Both the position numbers and the translations under genes were made by a program. A stretch of DNA of 64,000 nucleotides from Phocaeicola plebeius (GTDB lineage: Bacteria > Bacteroidota > Bacteroidia > Bacteroidales > Bacteroidaceae). Below the pieces are notes generated by a model. That model was not told the DNA's origin, did not search any database, and was given only the letters and a program-made list of their open reading frames with translations. Location of the stretch: NCBI RefSeq assembly GCF_003437535.1, contig NZ_QSQT01000009.1, positions 1 through 64,000 of the forward strand, given 5' to 3'. This document shows, one piece after another, positions 17,867 to 25,391 of the stretch; position 1 is the stretch's first letter; each line of letters opens with the position of its first letter.

Positions 17867-18136
17867 ATGGAAAAGTTAAAGTTTTTAGAGACTATGACTG
17901 TTGAAGAGTTCAAGTCCAAGATGAGTGTAAATAAGATTGAAGTTAAGCAGAATCCCTATACAGGTAAGTGCTTCTTTGTCTATGGTTTTGAAACTGGTGC
18001 AGTGAGTGAGAAGTTCATTAATGGTGAAATCTCCAACCCTGTCATCTCACAGGTATGCTCTCCAGATACAGGAGATATGTTCTATATGCTCCATCAGAAG
18101 GGGGATGGAGGAGCACCTACTTTGGCTACCCTTTAA
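17867..18136 (+). CDS. small hypothetical island protein
   Basis: An 89-residue protein of no family that I recognise. It is soluble, with an N-terminal acidic-basic helix region and a central segment NPYTGKCFFVYGFETGAVSEK that looks like a beta hairpin. It has no membrane segment or cysteine motif. The ATG follows AT-rich DNA, and a terminator hairpin lies 20 bases after the stop, so it is probably a single-gene unit between the recombinase and the ATPase. Its place suggests an island regulator or accessory factor, which is inference only. Confidence 0.6.
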   Translation: MEKLKFLETMTVEEFKSKMSVNKIEVKQNPYTGKCFFVYGFETGAVSEKFINGEISNPVISQVCSPDTGDMFYMLHQKGDGGAPTLATL

Positions 18137-18155
18137 GGTTGGTCAATAAGGTCAA

Positions 18156-18190
18156 GAAGAGTAGTGAGTTAAGGCTTGCTACTCTTTTTT
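18156..18190 (+). terminator. terminator after small island ORF
   Basis: AGAGTAG and CTACTCT form a perfect 7-bp stem around a loop of about 15 bases, followed by TTTTT. Confidence 0.7.
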
Positions 18191-18225
18191 ATTTCTCAAA
18201 AGGTTTAACTAAATGTATTTTTGAT

Positions 18226-19110
18226 ATGATGAACTTAAGAAAATCATCTAAGAAGCAGGCTAAGATTAAGTTAGCCTTGCAAGGCTGTGCAGGTAGTGGA
18301 AAAACCTATTCAGCACTACTGCTGGCTTATGGACTTTGCAATGACTGGACTAAGATAGCAGTCATTGATTCAGAGAATGGAAGTGCAGATTTATATGCAC
18401 ATCTGGGCAGTTACAATGTATTGAGCTTGAATGAGAACTTCACACCAGAAACCTATATGGAAGCCATAAAGGTATGTGAGGATGCAGGCATGGAGGTAAT
18501 CATCATAGACAGCATATCCCAATGCTGGGATAACCTGCTGGAGTACCATGCCAACTTGCAAGGGAACAGCTTCACTAACTGGCAGAAGATAACACCAAGA
18601 ATGAACAGCTTCATGCAGAAGATATTGCAGTCAGACAGGCACATTATCTGTACCATGAGGTGCAAGCAGGATTATGTGCTGAATGAGAAGAATGGCAAAA
18701 TGGTGCCTGAAAAGGTAGGTCTAAAGGCTGTCATGAGGGATGGAATAGATTATGAGTTTACCATAGTTTTTGACATCAATATGAAACACCAGTGTGTGGT
18801 ATCTAAGGACAGGACAAATCTTTTCATTAACAAACCTGACTTCATGATTACCCCAACCACAGGGCAAATCATCAATGACTGGTGCAATGACGGGGTTACC
18901 GTAGAAATGATTAGAGGTAAGATAAACCAAGCCAAGTCCATTGAGGAACTGACCTCAATCTATCACCAGTACCCTGAATGGTATCAGCAACTCACCTCTG
19001 ACTTCATGAACAAGAAATCAGAGTTGCAGGAGATAAAGAACAAGAGTATCAACTATACACCTAATTTTACAAGATATGGAAGCAATGCAGTTGCAGCCTG
19101 TCAGGGCTGA
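18226..19110 (+). CDS. Sak4-like RecA-core ATPase
   Basis: Phage-type AAA/RecA-core nucleotide-binding protein of 294 residues. P-loop GCAGSGKT is near residues 20-27 and the Walker B strand is EVIIIDSIS near 91-99. KITPRMNSFMQKIL and HIICTMRCKQDYVL match phage ATPases of the Sak4 / AAA_24 type, which support single-strand annealing recombination and replication. The start is ATG at 18226 or 18229; an upstream extension to 18055 would overlap the small gene and cross its terminator. The 3' end overlaps the DUF3871 frame by up to 35 bases. Helical tail from about 230. Confidence 0.78.
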   Translation: MMNLRKSSKKQAKIKLALQGCAGSGKTYSALLLAYGLCNDWTKIAVIDSENGSADLYAHLGSYNVLSLNENFTPETYMEAIKVCEDAGMEVIIIDSISQCWDNLLEYHANLQGNSFTNWQKITPRMNSFMQKILQSDRHIICTMRCKQDYVLNEKNGKMVPEKVGLKAVMRDGIDYEFTIVFDINMKHQCVVSKDRTNLFINKPDFMITPTTGQIINDWCNDGVTVEMIRGKINQAKSIEELTSIYHQYPEWYQQLTSDFMNKKSELQEIKNKSINYTPNFTRYGSNAVAACQG

Positions 19111-20137
19111 TTTGGTTTATCCAAGCAGGATGAACAGAAGTTTGAGATATGATGCGGAGGTCATTACTCCAATAGAGATAATGGAAGCAGAAGTGCCACA
19201 GTCAGGAAGTGGGCATAAGTTGCCTTTCATAGAAGCCAATACAAAAGAAGTCACTATTGAACATTTGAAAAATGACTGCGTAGTGCCTGTATTCAGCAAG
19301 GATAATGAGATAACAATCTCACATCCCAACTTCATAGAAGCTGTATGGGAAGCTGCCAATAGAGTATTCCCCAATGAGACCATTGAATGCCCAGCTATAA
19401 GGGTAAGCCATGTGATTAAGGGAAGAACCCCTGAAGCCATCCACAAGCCAGTAAAGGACTTGCTGGAAACAGACAAGACCATCTATTATGAAAGGATGAT
19501 GTTCTGCTTCGAGATACCCACCATTCATGAGGACATTGCAGGTAACAGGCTTAACCTCACCATAGGTGGTGTAAGGGCATACAACCATGAGAACCTTTAT
19601 AGTAGGAAAGGAGCAGAGAAATTCAAGGTGTTCATTGGCTTCAAGAATATGGTATGTTGCAATATGTGTGTTTCTACTGATGGTTACAAGTCAGAGCTAA
19701 AGGTGATGAGCATCAATGACCTGTTTACATCTGCCATGCAGCTATTCCAAGAGTACAACATATCAAAGCACCTTTACTATATGTCAGCCTTTAAGGACAG
19801 CTACATGACAGAACAGCAGTTTGCACAGTTCTTGGGCAAGAGCAGACTGTACCAATACCTGCCTAATGAACAGAAGAGGAAGCTGCCTCTGATGCTTATG
19901 ACTGATACACAGGTGAACCTTGTAGCCAAGGCATATTATCATGATGATAACTTTTCACCTCTTCAAGACCCTAATAGCGGAATCAGCATGTGGAATGTGT
20001 ATAATCTGCTTACAGGAGCTAATAAGAGCAGTTACATTGATAACTTCTTGGATAGAGCCTACAATGCCACCCAGCTTGCAGAGGGGCTTAACAAGGCTCT
20101 CTATGGAGAAAGTGAGTATTCTTGGTTCATCCAGTAA
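19076..20137 (+). CDS. DUF3871 family protein
   Basis: Matches the DUF3871 family, found in Bacteroidetes mobile elements and of unknown function. Recognisable stretches include RVSHVIKGRTPEAIHKP (near 108-124), LTIGGVRAYNHENLY (near 160-174) and KVFIGFKNMVCCNMCV (near 183-198). The first 45 residues are variable and rich in charged residues, so the true start may be a little later; 19076 overlaps the ATPase gene. The 353-residue length fits. Genes of this family sit beside RecA-like ATPases, which suggests a role in element replication or recombination, but no catalytic motif is visible. Confidence 0.8.
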   Translation: MEAMQLQPVRADLVYPSRMNRSLRYDAEVITPIEIMEAEVPQSGSGHKLPFIEANTKEVTIEHLKNDCVVPVFSKDNEITISHPNFIEAVWEAANRVFPNETIECPAIRVSHVIKGRTPEAIHKPVKDLLETDKTIYYERMMFCFEIPTIHEDIAGNRLNLTIGGVRAYNHENLYSRKGAEKFKVFIGFKNMVCCNMCVSTDGYKSELKVMSINDLFTSAMQLFQEYNISKHLYYMSAFKDSYMTEQQFAQFLGKSRLYQYLPNEQKRKLPLMLMTDTQVNLVAKAYYHDDNFSPLQDPNSGISMWNVYNLLTGANKSSYIDNFLDRAYNATQLAEGLNKALYGESEYSWFIQ

Positions 20138-20588
20138 TCACCCTGATTAGTAGTTTTCTCCCTCTCTTATCCATTATGGTAGGAAATTCTTGTTGTGTCG
20201 AAAAATACTGGACTGTCTTATAGGAATTAAAGTAAAAATCGACATTTGCGCACTAAGTTATAAATATTATATATTGTAACATATTAGCTTTACAGCAGAG
20301 CAGGATTGTACTCACTTCTCTTTTCTGATTTATAGGAAAGTGAGTACACCTGCTATAAGGATAAGGAAGGCAAGCACAAATTGCACATCTAACTTGAGAT
20401 TTCTCTATATAAAGACAGAGTTAGATGTGCATTTGGTCATTAAAGAGGTTGGCTATTATGGTCAGGAAGAGGTTTGTTTAAGGAAGTTAGGATATGTGGC
20501 TGTTCCATCATCCTTAACTTAATCCCTTTCTTGACCATAAGAATGCCGCTTGTATTGAGTAATGTTGAACAAATAACAAATTTAAGAA
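20138..20588. other. non-coding stretch with three consecutive strong inverted repeats
   Basis: No convincing gene. Three large inverted repeats follow each other. First, 20299-20354: GTACTCACTT/AAGTGAGTAC, 10 bp perfect, plus outer AGCAGG/CCTGCT. Second, 20382-20431: TGCACATCTAACT with its complement, 13 bp perfect, 24-base loop. Third, 20456-20540: about 17 bp outer and 10 bp inner stem with mismatches. The regular 20-24-base loops suggest structured RNA or a single-strand replication origin. Open frames of about 60 codons here simply cross the arms and are not called. Confidence 0.6.
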
Positions 20589-20672
20589 ATGGAAATTGTG
20601 TTAGACCTTTTAGGAGAGATAGCCATGTTCTTTATTGGTCTCTTCATAATGGCTAAGGTATTGGACTGGTAG
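20589..20672 (+). CDS. 27-residue hydrophobic peptide
   Basis: ATG at 20589 opens a 27-codon frame, mostly one membrane helix flanked by acidic residues (MEIVLDLLGEIAMF at the start, KVLDW at the end). A clean intrinsic terminator follows 30 bases later, which supports a real short transcript. Size and hydrophobicity resemble small membrane toxins or phage-type membrane peptides, but there is no known-family match that I can state. It may also be a chance frame. Confidence 0.45.
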   Translation: MEIVLDLLGEIAMFFIGLFIMAKVLDW

Positions 20673-20702
20673 CAGCCCATGTCTGTAGTTTGTTGTTGTA
20701 CA

Positions 20703-20732
20703 AGCCCCAGCTTATTACAGGTTGGGGCTTTT
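20703..20732 (+). terminator. terminator behind 27-residue ORF
   Basis: AGCCCCA and TGGGGCT pair around a 12-15 base loop, followed by TTTT. Confidence 0.7.
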
Positions 20733-21226
20733 GATGTGCTATACCTATAATGAATGAATATTATCAGTAAAGTTCATTGCTGCATTGTTAGCAACAGGAC
20801 ATTACTTAAACTATCCTGCATTAATAACAGGGAATAAGAGTACCTTTGTATGTAGTTAAGGCACAGCCCATACCTATGGTATCTGATATGCTGGAGTTTG
20901 CTTTGAAAAAGTGGCGGTTCTATGATTGTTTCTCGCTGGAAAGTGCTACCTTTGTAGCAGTAATAACTAAAGTAATTGCCAATGAAGTAAAGGTTTAACA
21001 AAGACATATTGGAAAAGGAAGTGTTTGCTTCTTACTTGTGACAGTCCTAAAATCACCACTTTGAAGACTAACAATCACAGCAGTAAGCAAGTGAATGCTC
21101 ATACCATAAGGTGTGGGCTTTCTCTGTTTGTGATTGTAGGTGTTGTGGTGATACCTTGGACTTGAACAGGAAAGTATCACACCTTTCTTTATGCCTTAAA
21201 CTGAGATGATATGGAGGCAGATAGCA
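20733..21226 (+). promoter_or_regulatory. leader of cargo operon with alternative hairpins
   Basis: No gene is supported. Two TACCTTTG elements (20841-20848 and 20947-20954) fit the -7 promoter consensus. Farther on, ATCACCAC (21052-21059) pairs with GTGGTGAT (21145-21152), ACAATCACA (21071-21079) with TGTGATTGT (21129-21137), and GCTCATACC (21097-21105) with GGTGTGGGC (21110-21118), giving one long branched stem. GTGATACCTT (21148-21157) can instead pair with AAAGTATCAC (21171-21180). The two pairings exclude each other, as in attenuators. Translation of the cargo begins at 21227. Confidence 0.5.
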
Positions 21227-21337
21227 ATGAGTTCTACAGAAATAGCAATAAGCTTAATATGGATTTTCCTCATATTTATCATACCTATATTAGGGGTGAT
21301 AGGTATAATCATTGAACATTATAAAAACAAGAAGTGA
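21227..21337 (+). CDS. 36-residue membrane protein, cargo gene 1
   Basis: Short frame with a long hydrophobic helix (about residues 6-29, rich in Ile, Leu, Phe, with one Trp and one Pro) and a basic C-terminus HYKNKK, predicting cytoplasmic C-terminus. The TGA stop overlaps the ATG of the next gene (TGATG type), which argues that it is translated. No family recognised. It starts the five-gene cargo operon. Confidence 0.65.
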   Translation: MSSTEIAISLIWIFLIFIIPILGVIGIIIEHYKNKK

Positions 21338-21480
21338 TGGATTCAATAACTATTATAGGATGGATTATAACAATAGTGGGTATAATCTACATGGTGAGTG
21401 ATAAGTCTAGTGGTGCAAGACCTTACAATGATGATGATTGGGAAGATGATGAAGACAAAGCTGAGAAAGGAGAGTATTAA
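21337..21480 (+). CDS. 47-residue membrane protein with acidic tail, cargo gene 2
   Basis: One N-terminal membrane helix (about residues 4-20) followed by a strongly acidic tail (NDDDWEDDEDKAEKGEY). It begins within the stop of gene 1 and its TAA shares a base with the ATG of the WG-repeat gene (TAATG). This chain of overlaps indicates coupled translation. It is not in any family known to me; the acidic tail could bind a basic partner at the membrane. Confidence 0.7.
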   Translation: MDSITIIGWIITIVGIIYMVSDKSSGARPYNDDDWEDDEDKAEKGEY

Positions 21481-22286
21481 TGAAGATATACAAAACACCA
21501 CCACAACTTCTCGCCAAGTCCTATATTGGGACTACAGGCAGAACAGTACATGAAACTTGTTATGGTAGTCAAGAGGGGAGGATTGCTAAACTAAAGGCCA
21601 AAGGTATCGGTCTCTTGGTTAATCAGGAGTTATTGAATGGTTATGATTGCTATCTATGTCCTGTCATACAGAATGGCAAGATAGGCTTTATCAATAGTTA
21701 TGCTGAGATAGTAATTCAACCTCAATATGATAACATTACAGGAGAGTTCACTTCTCCTGAATCTATGATTGTAGTATGTAAAGATAACAAGTGGGGAGTA
21801 TTAAATACTGATGGACTTGAAATGCTGATGGGTGAGTATCGAAGCATATCACTTGTTGGTACTCAATATGCAATAGTCATGAACTCTGAATATCAAAGAG
21901 GCATCATAGAAGTTCTAACTAAGAAGATGACTATACCTTTTGGAGAGTATGACAGCCTTGATTACTACAACAATCTCCTTATAGCTCGTAAAAAACTCCT
22001 TAAAGGGTTAATCACTCCTACAGGCAATCTACTTACTCTCATCCAATACAAGTGGATTAGTGGAGTGGAATATGGACTACTCAGAGTTATCATAGAAGAG
22101 AAAACAGATGATACTGTAATAAAGAGGTGGGGACTTATAGATACACAAGGGAATGAGATACTTCCTGCCATCTATGATAACATATCACCTGTTAGAAGTA
22201 ATGGAAGTTTGGTTTATGCAGTAAAAGATAACAAGACTATCAAGTTTGACATAAGTAATTTAACCCAAAGGACTAATATAAAATAA
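21480..22286 (+). CDS. WG-repeat protein, cargo gene 3
   Basis: A 268-residue protein built from about five WG-type repeats. Recognisable ones include GKIGFINSYAEIVIQPQYDN (near 62-81), KWGVLNTDG (near 102-110), KGLITPTGN (near 173-181) and RWGLIDTQGNEILPAIYDNI (near 216-235). WG repeats usually form beta-rich binding surfaces; no catalytic function is known for them. There is no signal peptide or membrane helix, so it is probably cytoplasmic or acts beneath the membrane. It is translationally coupled to gene 2 and one base short of touching gene 4. A sensing or scaffold role in the operon is inference. Confidence 0.8.
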   Translation: MKIYKTPPQLLAKSYIGTTGRTVHETCYGSQEGRIAKLKAKGIGLLVNQELLNGYDCYLCPVIQNGKIGFINSYAEIVIQPQYDNITGEFTSPESMIVVCKDNKWGVLNTDGLEMLMGEYRSISLVGTQYAIVMNSEYQRGIIEVLTKKMTIPFGEYDSLDYYNNLLIARKKLLKGLITPTGNLLTLIQYKWISGVEYGLLRVIIEEKTDDTVIKRWGLIDTQGNEILPAIYDNISPVRSNGSLVYAVKDNKTIKFDISNLTQRTNIK

Positions 22287-22287
22287 C

Positions 22288-22707
22288 ATGGAACAGGATT
22301 TAAGTTGGAGCATAGCTAAGACAGGCTTACCTCTGATTACTATTGAGTTGACAACTGATGATGGAAATAAAGGTAACCTATGCTTTCTGATTGATACAGG
22401 AGCAACCATAAACATCATATACAAGTTTGTATGCAAGCACTTCACCAAGTCTTTCATTGAGCTTGAAGGCTGCGGTTCTATGATAGGCTTTGAGGGACAG
22501 GAGCATAAGACCCAATATGTGGGAATAACCTTTCAACTAGAGGGAAAAGCATACTCTGGAGTATTCTCAGTCATAGAGGAGTACAAAGGCATGAAACATA
22601 TTGAGAATGAATCTGGAATACAGGTACATGGGGTACTTGGTATGCCATTCCTTACAGCAAATGGATGGATTATAGACTTGGACAAATTAATAATAACAGA
22701 TAAGTAA
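22288..22707 (+). CDS. retropepsin-like aspartic protease, cargo gene 4
   Basis: A 139-residue single-domain protein. The catalytic motif is D36-T-G-A-T, preceded by hydrophobic LCFLI as in retropepsins. A Gly-rich segment at 61-70 could be the flap, and VLGMPFL at 116-122 matches the family's second conserved hydrophobic-Gly motif. One DTGA per chain means it would act as a homodimer. No signal peptide or membrane helix is seen, unlike many bacterial retropepsin-like proteins. It overlaps the ATG of gene 5 by one base. Likely substrates are the neighbouring small membrane proteins or gene 5, but this is inference. Confidence 0.75.
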   Translation: MEQDLSWSIAKTGLPLITIELTTDDGNKGNLCFLIDTGATINIIYKFVCKHFTKSFIELEGCGSMIGFEGQEHKTQYVGITFQLEGKAYSGVFSVIEEYKGMKHIENESGIQVHGVLGMPFLTANGWIIDLDKLIITDK

Positions 22708-23225
22708 TGAAAAAGACAACTATTTTATCTATTGTCGTATTATTGATTGTATCAGTATCTTCTATCTCTTATAGTGTATTATTACACAAAGAGAATAGGG
22801 CACTGATAGCTAAACAGGATTCTTTATATACTCTGTCAGAAGCTCAAATGGTGTTTAAGGAGAACGGGTTAAGACTAGTGGCTGATATAACAGTCTCTAT
22901 TCAAGATGTTAAAGATTATGCTGCCAAGTATAGCATAAACCTGCCTGAAAGTAAGAACTCCTTTAATATCAATGGGCTTAACCCTTTAATAGTTTACTAT
23001 CTTATTTATAATACAATAGATGTTCATAGTAGCCCCTTTATAGCAGGTAATACCGTTATAAAAAAGATAAGTAAGGAGAAAGTGATTGATATGACATTTA
23101 TAACAATGCAACAATTATCTAAAGGAGATTATAGTGGCTTATTCAGCACTCTAAGGTTGCAGGCTATGCGCGTAGGGGATTTACCTCAATCAAAATTTGA
23201 GATTAAAGAAATCCCTATTGAATGA
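22707..23225 (+). CDS. membrane-anchored hypothetical protein, cargo gene 5
   Basis: A 172-residue protein with one N-terminal membrane helix (about residues 4-25) and a mainly extracytoplasmic, mixed-charge domain. No cysteine lipobox and no family that I recognise. It is the last gene of the overlapping operon, with its ATG formed within the stop of the protease gene. A long bidirectional terminator lies about 160 bases downstream. It may be the substrate or effector of the protease; nothing in the sequence proves this. Confidence 0.7.
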   Translation: MKKTTILSIVVLLIVSVSSISYSVLLHKENRALIAKQDSLYTLSEAQMVFKENGLRLVADITVSIQDVKDYAAKYSINLPESKNSFNINGLNPLIVYYLIYNTIDVHSSPFIAGNTVIKKISKEKVIDMTFITMQQLSKGDYSGLFSTLRLQAMRVGDLPQSKFEIKEIPIE

Positions 23226-23382
23226 TTTCTGGGAAAGATGTAAACTAAGCATTCTATAACAATATACCTCTTCTATACTGAAAGGAGAGGTTTATAACTC
23301 TATAAGAAAATAATTTATGAAGTAGAAGCAAAAGAATTATCTTTGCTTAGTGCTGCATATAATGTGTACAAGGTTAAACAAT

Positions 23383-23424
23383 AAGTTACCTGCTTACCCT
23401 GAATAAGAGTAGGCAAGGTAACTT
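23383..23424. terminator. bidirectional terminator between cargo and vapE
   Basis: AAGTTACC and GGTAACTT form the outer stem, continued by TGC/GCA and TTAC/GTAG-like pairs, with a loop of about 10 bases. It separates the convergent cargo operon and the vapE gene. The interval 23226-23448 otherwise holds no gene. Confidence 0.65.
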
Positions 23425-23448
23425 CTTGTCTTTGGATATATTATAAAG

Positions 23449-24642
23449 TCAGTTTTTGGCTTTTAAGAGGTAGCCATATACTCCTCCTCTTTTTATTCTT
23501 TCTACTTTCATGTCTCTTAGGACATGGCCCAGCATTTGAGTTGAAAGTGCTTTATGTCCAGTCTTTTGAACTAACTGCTGCTGAATTTGAGTAGTGGTCA
23601 TAAATAGTCCATTTTCATCATCAATAGCACATTTCTCAAAATGATTTATAAAAGACTCTTCTTCAATTGAGATATCTCTAAATTCAGAGTTCATTCTATC
23701 GAGTTCTTCAATCTCATCTTCATCAAACCAAAATTGAAAGCCTGTTCTGTAAAGATGTAAGAGCTGGGCAAATAGCTGGTCTATAGGTATATTATGTTGC
23801 AGATTGATACTTTCTGCTTCAAAACACAAGAATCTTCTATTTCCAGTTAAATCTTTCAGGAAATGTTTTCTATTGACTGTACCTGCAAATGAGGCCCTCT
23901 TCCTATAATACTGGCTGATAGTGGTATAAGCCCTTCTCATGCTTGTTCCCTTTTGGGTCATAAGCTGTTTAATTCCATCCATGCTTTTATCAGACAAGTT
24001 TTCAAGTTCATCCATTAGAATGAGTACACATTCTGATATTTTAACATTGGTTTCTTTGTCTTTGGTTTGTATATATCCTTTATGGATAAATTCTTGAAAA
24101 TCAGTAGGAAGTATAGTGTGAAACCATGTGGTTTTGCCAATACCTTGTGCACCTGAAAGAATGATTGCTGTTTGGTTTACTACATTCTCATCCATCAAAG
24201 ATGCTACTAATGCTACCATCCACTTCTTTAGACATTTAGCAAAGTGATGAGGTTGAGTTGTTCTGACAGATGTAGCTAATTGAGCGACATAATCAGTTCC
24301 ATCCCACTCTGGTAAATTTTCTAAATAGTTCAGAAAGGGGTCAAACTGTAGGACATAATCTGATTTTAAAATCATCAGCAACATATCCTTTGAGCACTTG
24401 ATGTTTTGGATTTTGATTTTTTTTAATATGCTGTTGAACTCATAGTCTTCCAAATAATGGTATTGCTCATCAGCATTTCTAATTCTTACTAATAATCTTT
24501 GAGTGACAGAATTGTACTTAAACTCATAATGTCTTGTTAGATAAGCCTGTACTTGTTCAATGTTGGAATTGAACCCCTCATTGGGTATTTTTTCGGTTGG
24601 GCTTGCTACTTTTGGTATAGCATGAGGTAGGGTTTTCAACAT
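23449..24642 (-). CDS. VapE-family helicase/primase-type protein
   Basis: Virulence-associated E family protein of 397 residues. The C-terminal ATPase part has P-loop GAQGIGKTT at 164-172 and Walker B VLILMDELENL at 206-216, followed by GTVNRKHFLKD and NRRFLCFE, which match the family. The N-terminal 100 residues lack a recognisable primase active site. Such proteins replicate satellites and islands in staphylococci, and are common in Bacteroides mobile elements. It reads leftward from the right end of the island and overlaps the HTH gene by seven bases, so the two are probably cotranscribed. Confidence 0.87.
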   Translation of the reverse strand: MLKTLPHAIPKVASPTEKIPNEGFNSNIEQVQAYLTRHYEFKYNSVTQRLLVRIRNADEQYHYLEDYEFNSILKKIKIQNIKCSKDMLLMILKSDYVLQFDPFLNYLENLPEWDGTDYVAQLATSVRTTQPHHFAKCLKKWMVALVASLMDENVVNQTAIILSGAQGIGKTTWFHTILPTDFQEFIHKGYIQTKDKETNVKISECVLILMDELENLSDKSMDGIKQLMTQKGTSMRRAYTTISQYYRKRASFAGTVNRKHFLKDLTGNRRFLCFEAESINLQHNIPIDQLFAQLLHLYRTGFQFWFDEDEIEELDRMNSEFRDISIEEESFINHFEKCAIDDENGLFMTTTQIQQQLVQKTGHKALSTQMLGHVLRDMKVERIKRGGVYGYLLKAKN

Positions 24643-24908
24643 ACTCCCTCCTTTCTGGCTTCAATACAAGCCATTAGCATTTCATGAGTCATGTATAGCT
24701 TACCCCCAAAATTAACAAAACTGATAAACCCTTTGGCTCTCCAGTTAAATAATGTTCTTTTAGTTACTTTGAAGATTTGCTCCAAATCAACTAAGTCATA
24801 AAGGATTGAAGAAGTATCCTTTCCTAATTTTCCTGTAACTTGGCAGTTCTCTAAACTGGTTACAGACGCATTAGGAGCGTATCCAGATTGTTTGTCATAT
24901 CTGTTCAT
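24636..24908 (-). CDS. small HTH protein, excisionase/regulator type
   Basis: A 90-residue protein with a MerR/excisionase-like winged helix: LVDLEQIFKVTKRTLFNWRAKGFI, then FGGKLYMTHEML. Such proteins, found before vapE-type genes in Bacteroides elements, act as excisionase or replication regulator. The frame extends upstream to 25061, but the ATG at 24908 gives a compact domain and is preferred. It overlaps vapE by seven bases. The 270 bases between its start and attR hold no gene that I can support. Confidence 0.75.
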   Translation of the reverse strand: MNRYDKQSGYAPNASVTSLENCQVTGKLGKDTSSILYDLVDLEQIFKVTKRTLFNWRAKGFISFVNFGGKLYMTHEMLMACIEARKEGVC

Positions 24909-25176
24909 ACTCCTGATTTTGGTACTTTGTGGCAGGACAAAGTGTTTATAATCATGTTTAATACATTCACCCTGCCGTGAATGTTGGTACAAAGTTCTGT
25001 GATAAAAGTGAATTATCCAAATTCTATTATAGGAAATTGTGGTGATTTCTTCATTTTTCATAGTTTTGCATTGCGTAAGGTCTTTGAATAGAGTAAGTTG
25101 GGCTTATTGGATTTTTCATTGGAGTATAGAAAAGTGTACTGTGTAACTTGTTGATATATAGATGCATATTGGTTTT

Positions 25177-25199
25177 GGTTCGACTCCCTCCAGGTCCAC
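25177..25199 (+). repeat. attR, right 23-bp direct repeat
   Basis: Identical to 16092-16114, the 3' end of ssrA. It is a partial tmRNA sequence with no gene body, as left by site-specific integration. Confidence 0.9.
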
Positions 25200-25210
25200 G
25201 ATGATTATTA

Positions 25211-25238
25211 AACCGCTGAACATCAGCGGTTTTTTTTG
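25211..25238 (+). terminator. displaced original ssrA terminator
   Basis: AACCGCTGA and TCAGCGGTT form a 9-bp perfect stem with loop ACA and an eight-T tail. It lies 12 bases after the orphan ssrA end, where it would end ssrA in the uninserted chromosome. From here to 25641 there is no gene. Confidence 0.8.
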
Positions 25239-25391
25239 TTTTTTTAAGCTCTTATTCTTTCCCCATTTTATCAGTCAGTTCCATCAGAAAAGCTATATAA
25301 AAATCTGCAGCTCTATTTGGATAGAGCTGTTCTATATTATTGTCCGATGCAATAGAAGTTGTACAGGAAATGTCTTTACGATGATATCACA

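Larger units (their letters stand above)
16092..25199. mobile_element. integrated island in ssrA, phage-satellite-like
   Basis: A 23-bp direct repeat bounds about 9.1 kb. The left copy is the 3' end of the intact tmRNA gene (16092-16114) and the right copy is an orphan fragment (25177-25199). The first gene is a tyrosine recombinase next to the left end. Other genes are a Sak4-like ATPase, DUF3871, VapE-type protein and HTH protein, plus a cargo operon. No relaxase, coupling protein, capsid or tail gene is visible. By gene set it is an integrative satellite or mobilisable island; movement needs proof. Confidence 0.88.

Noticed and set aside
20774..21180. Two minus-strand frames of 60-77 codons in the island leader
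   Set aside because: They cross the inverted repeats, have no ribosome binding site and no domain.
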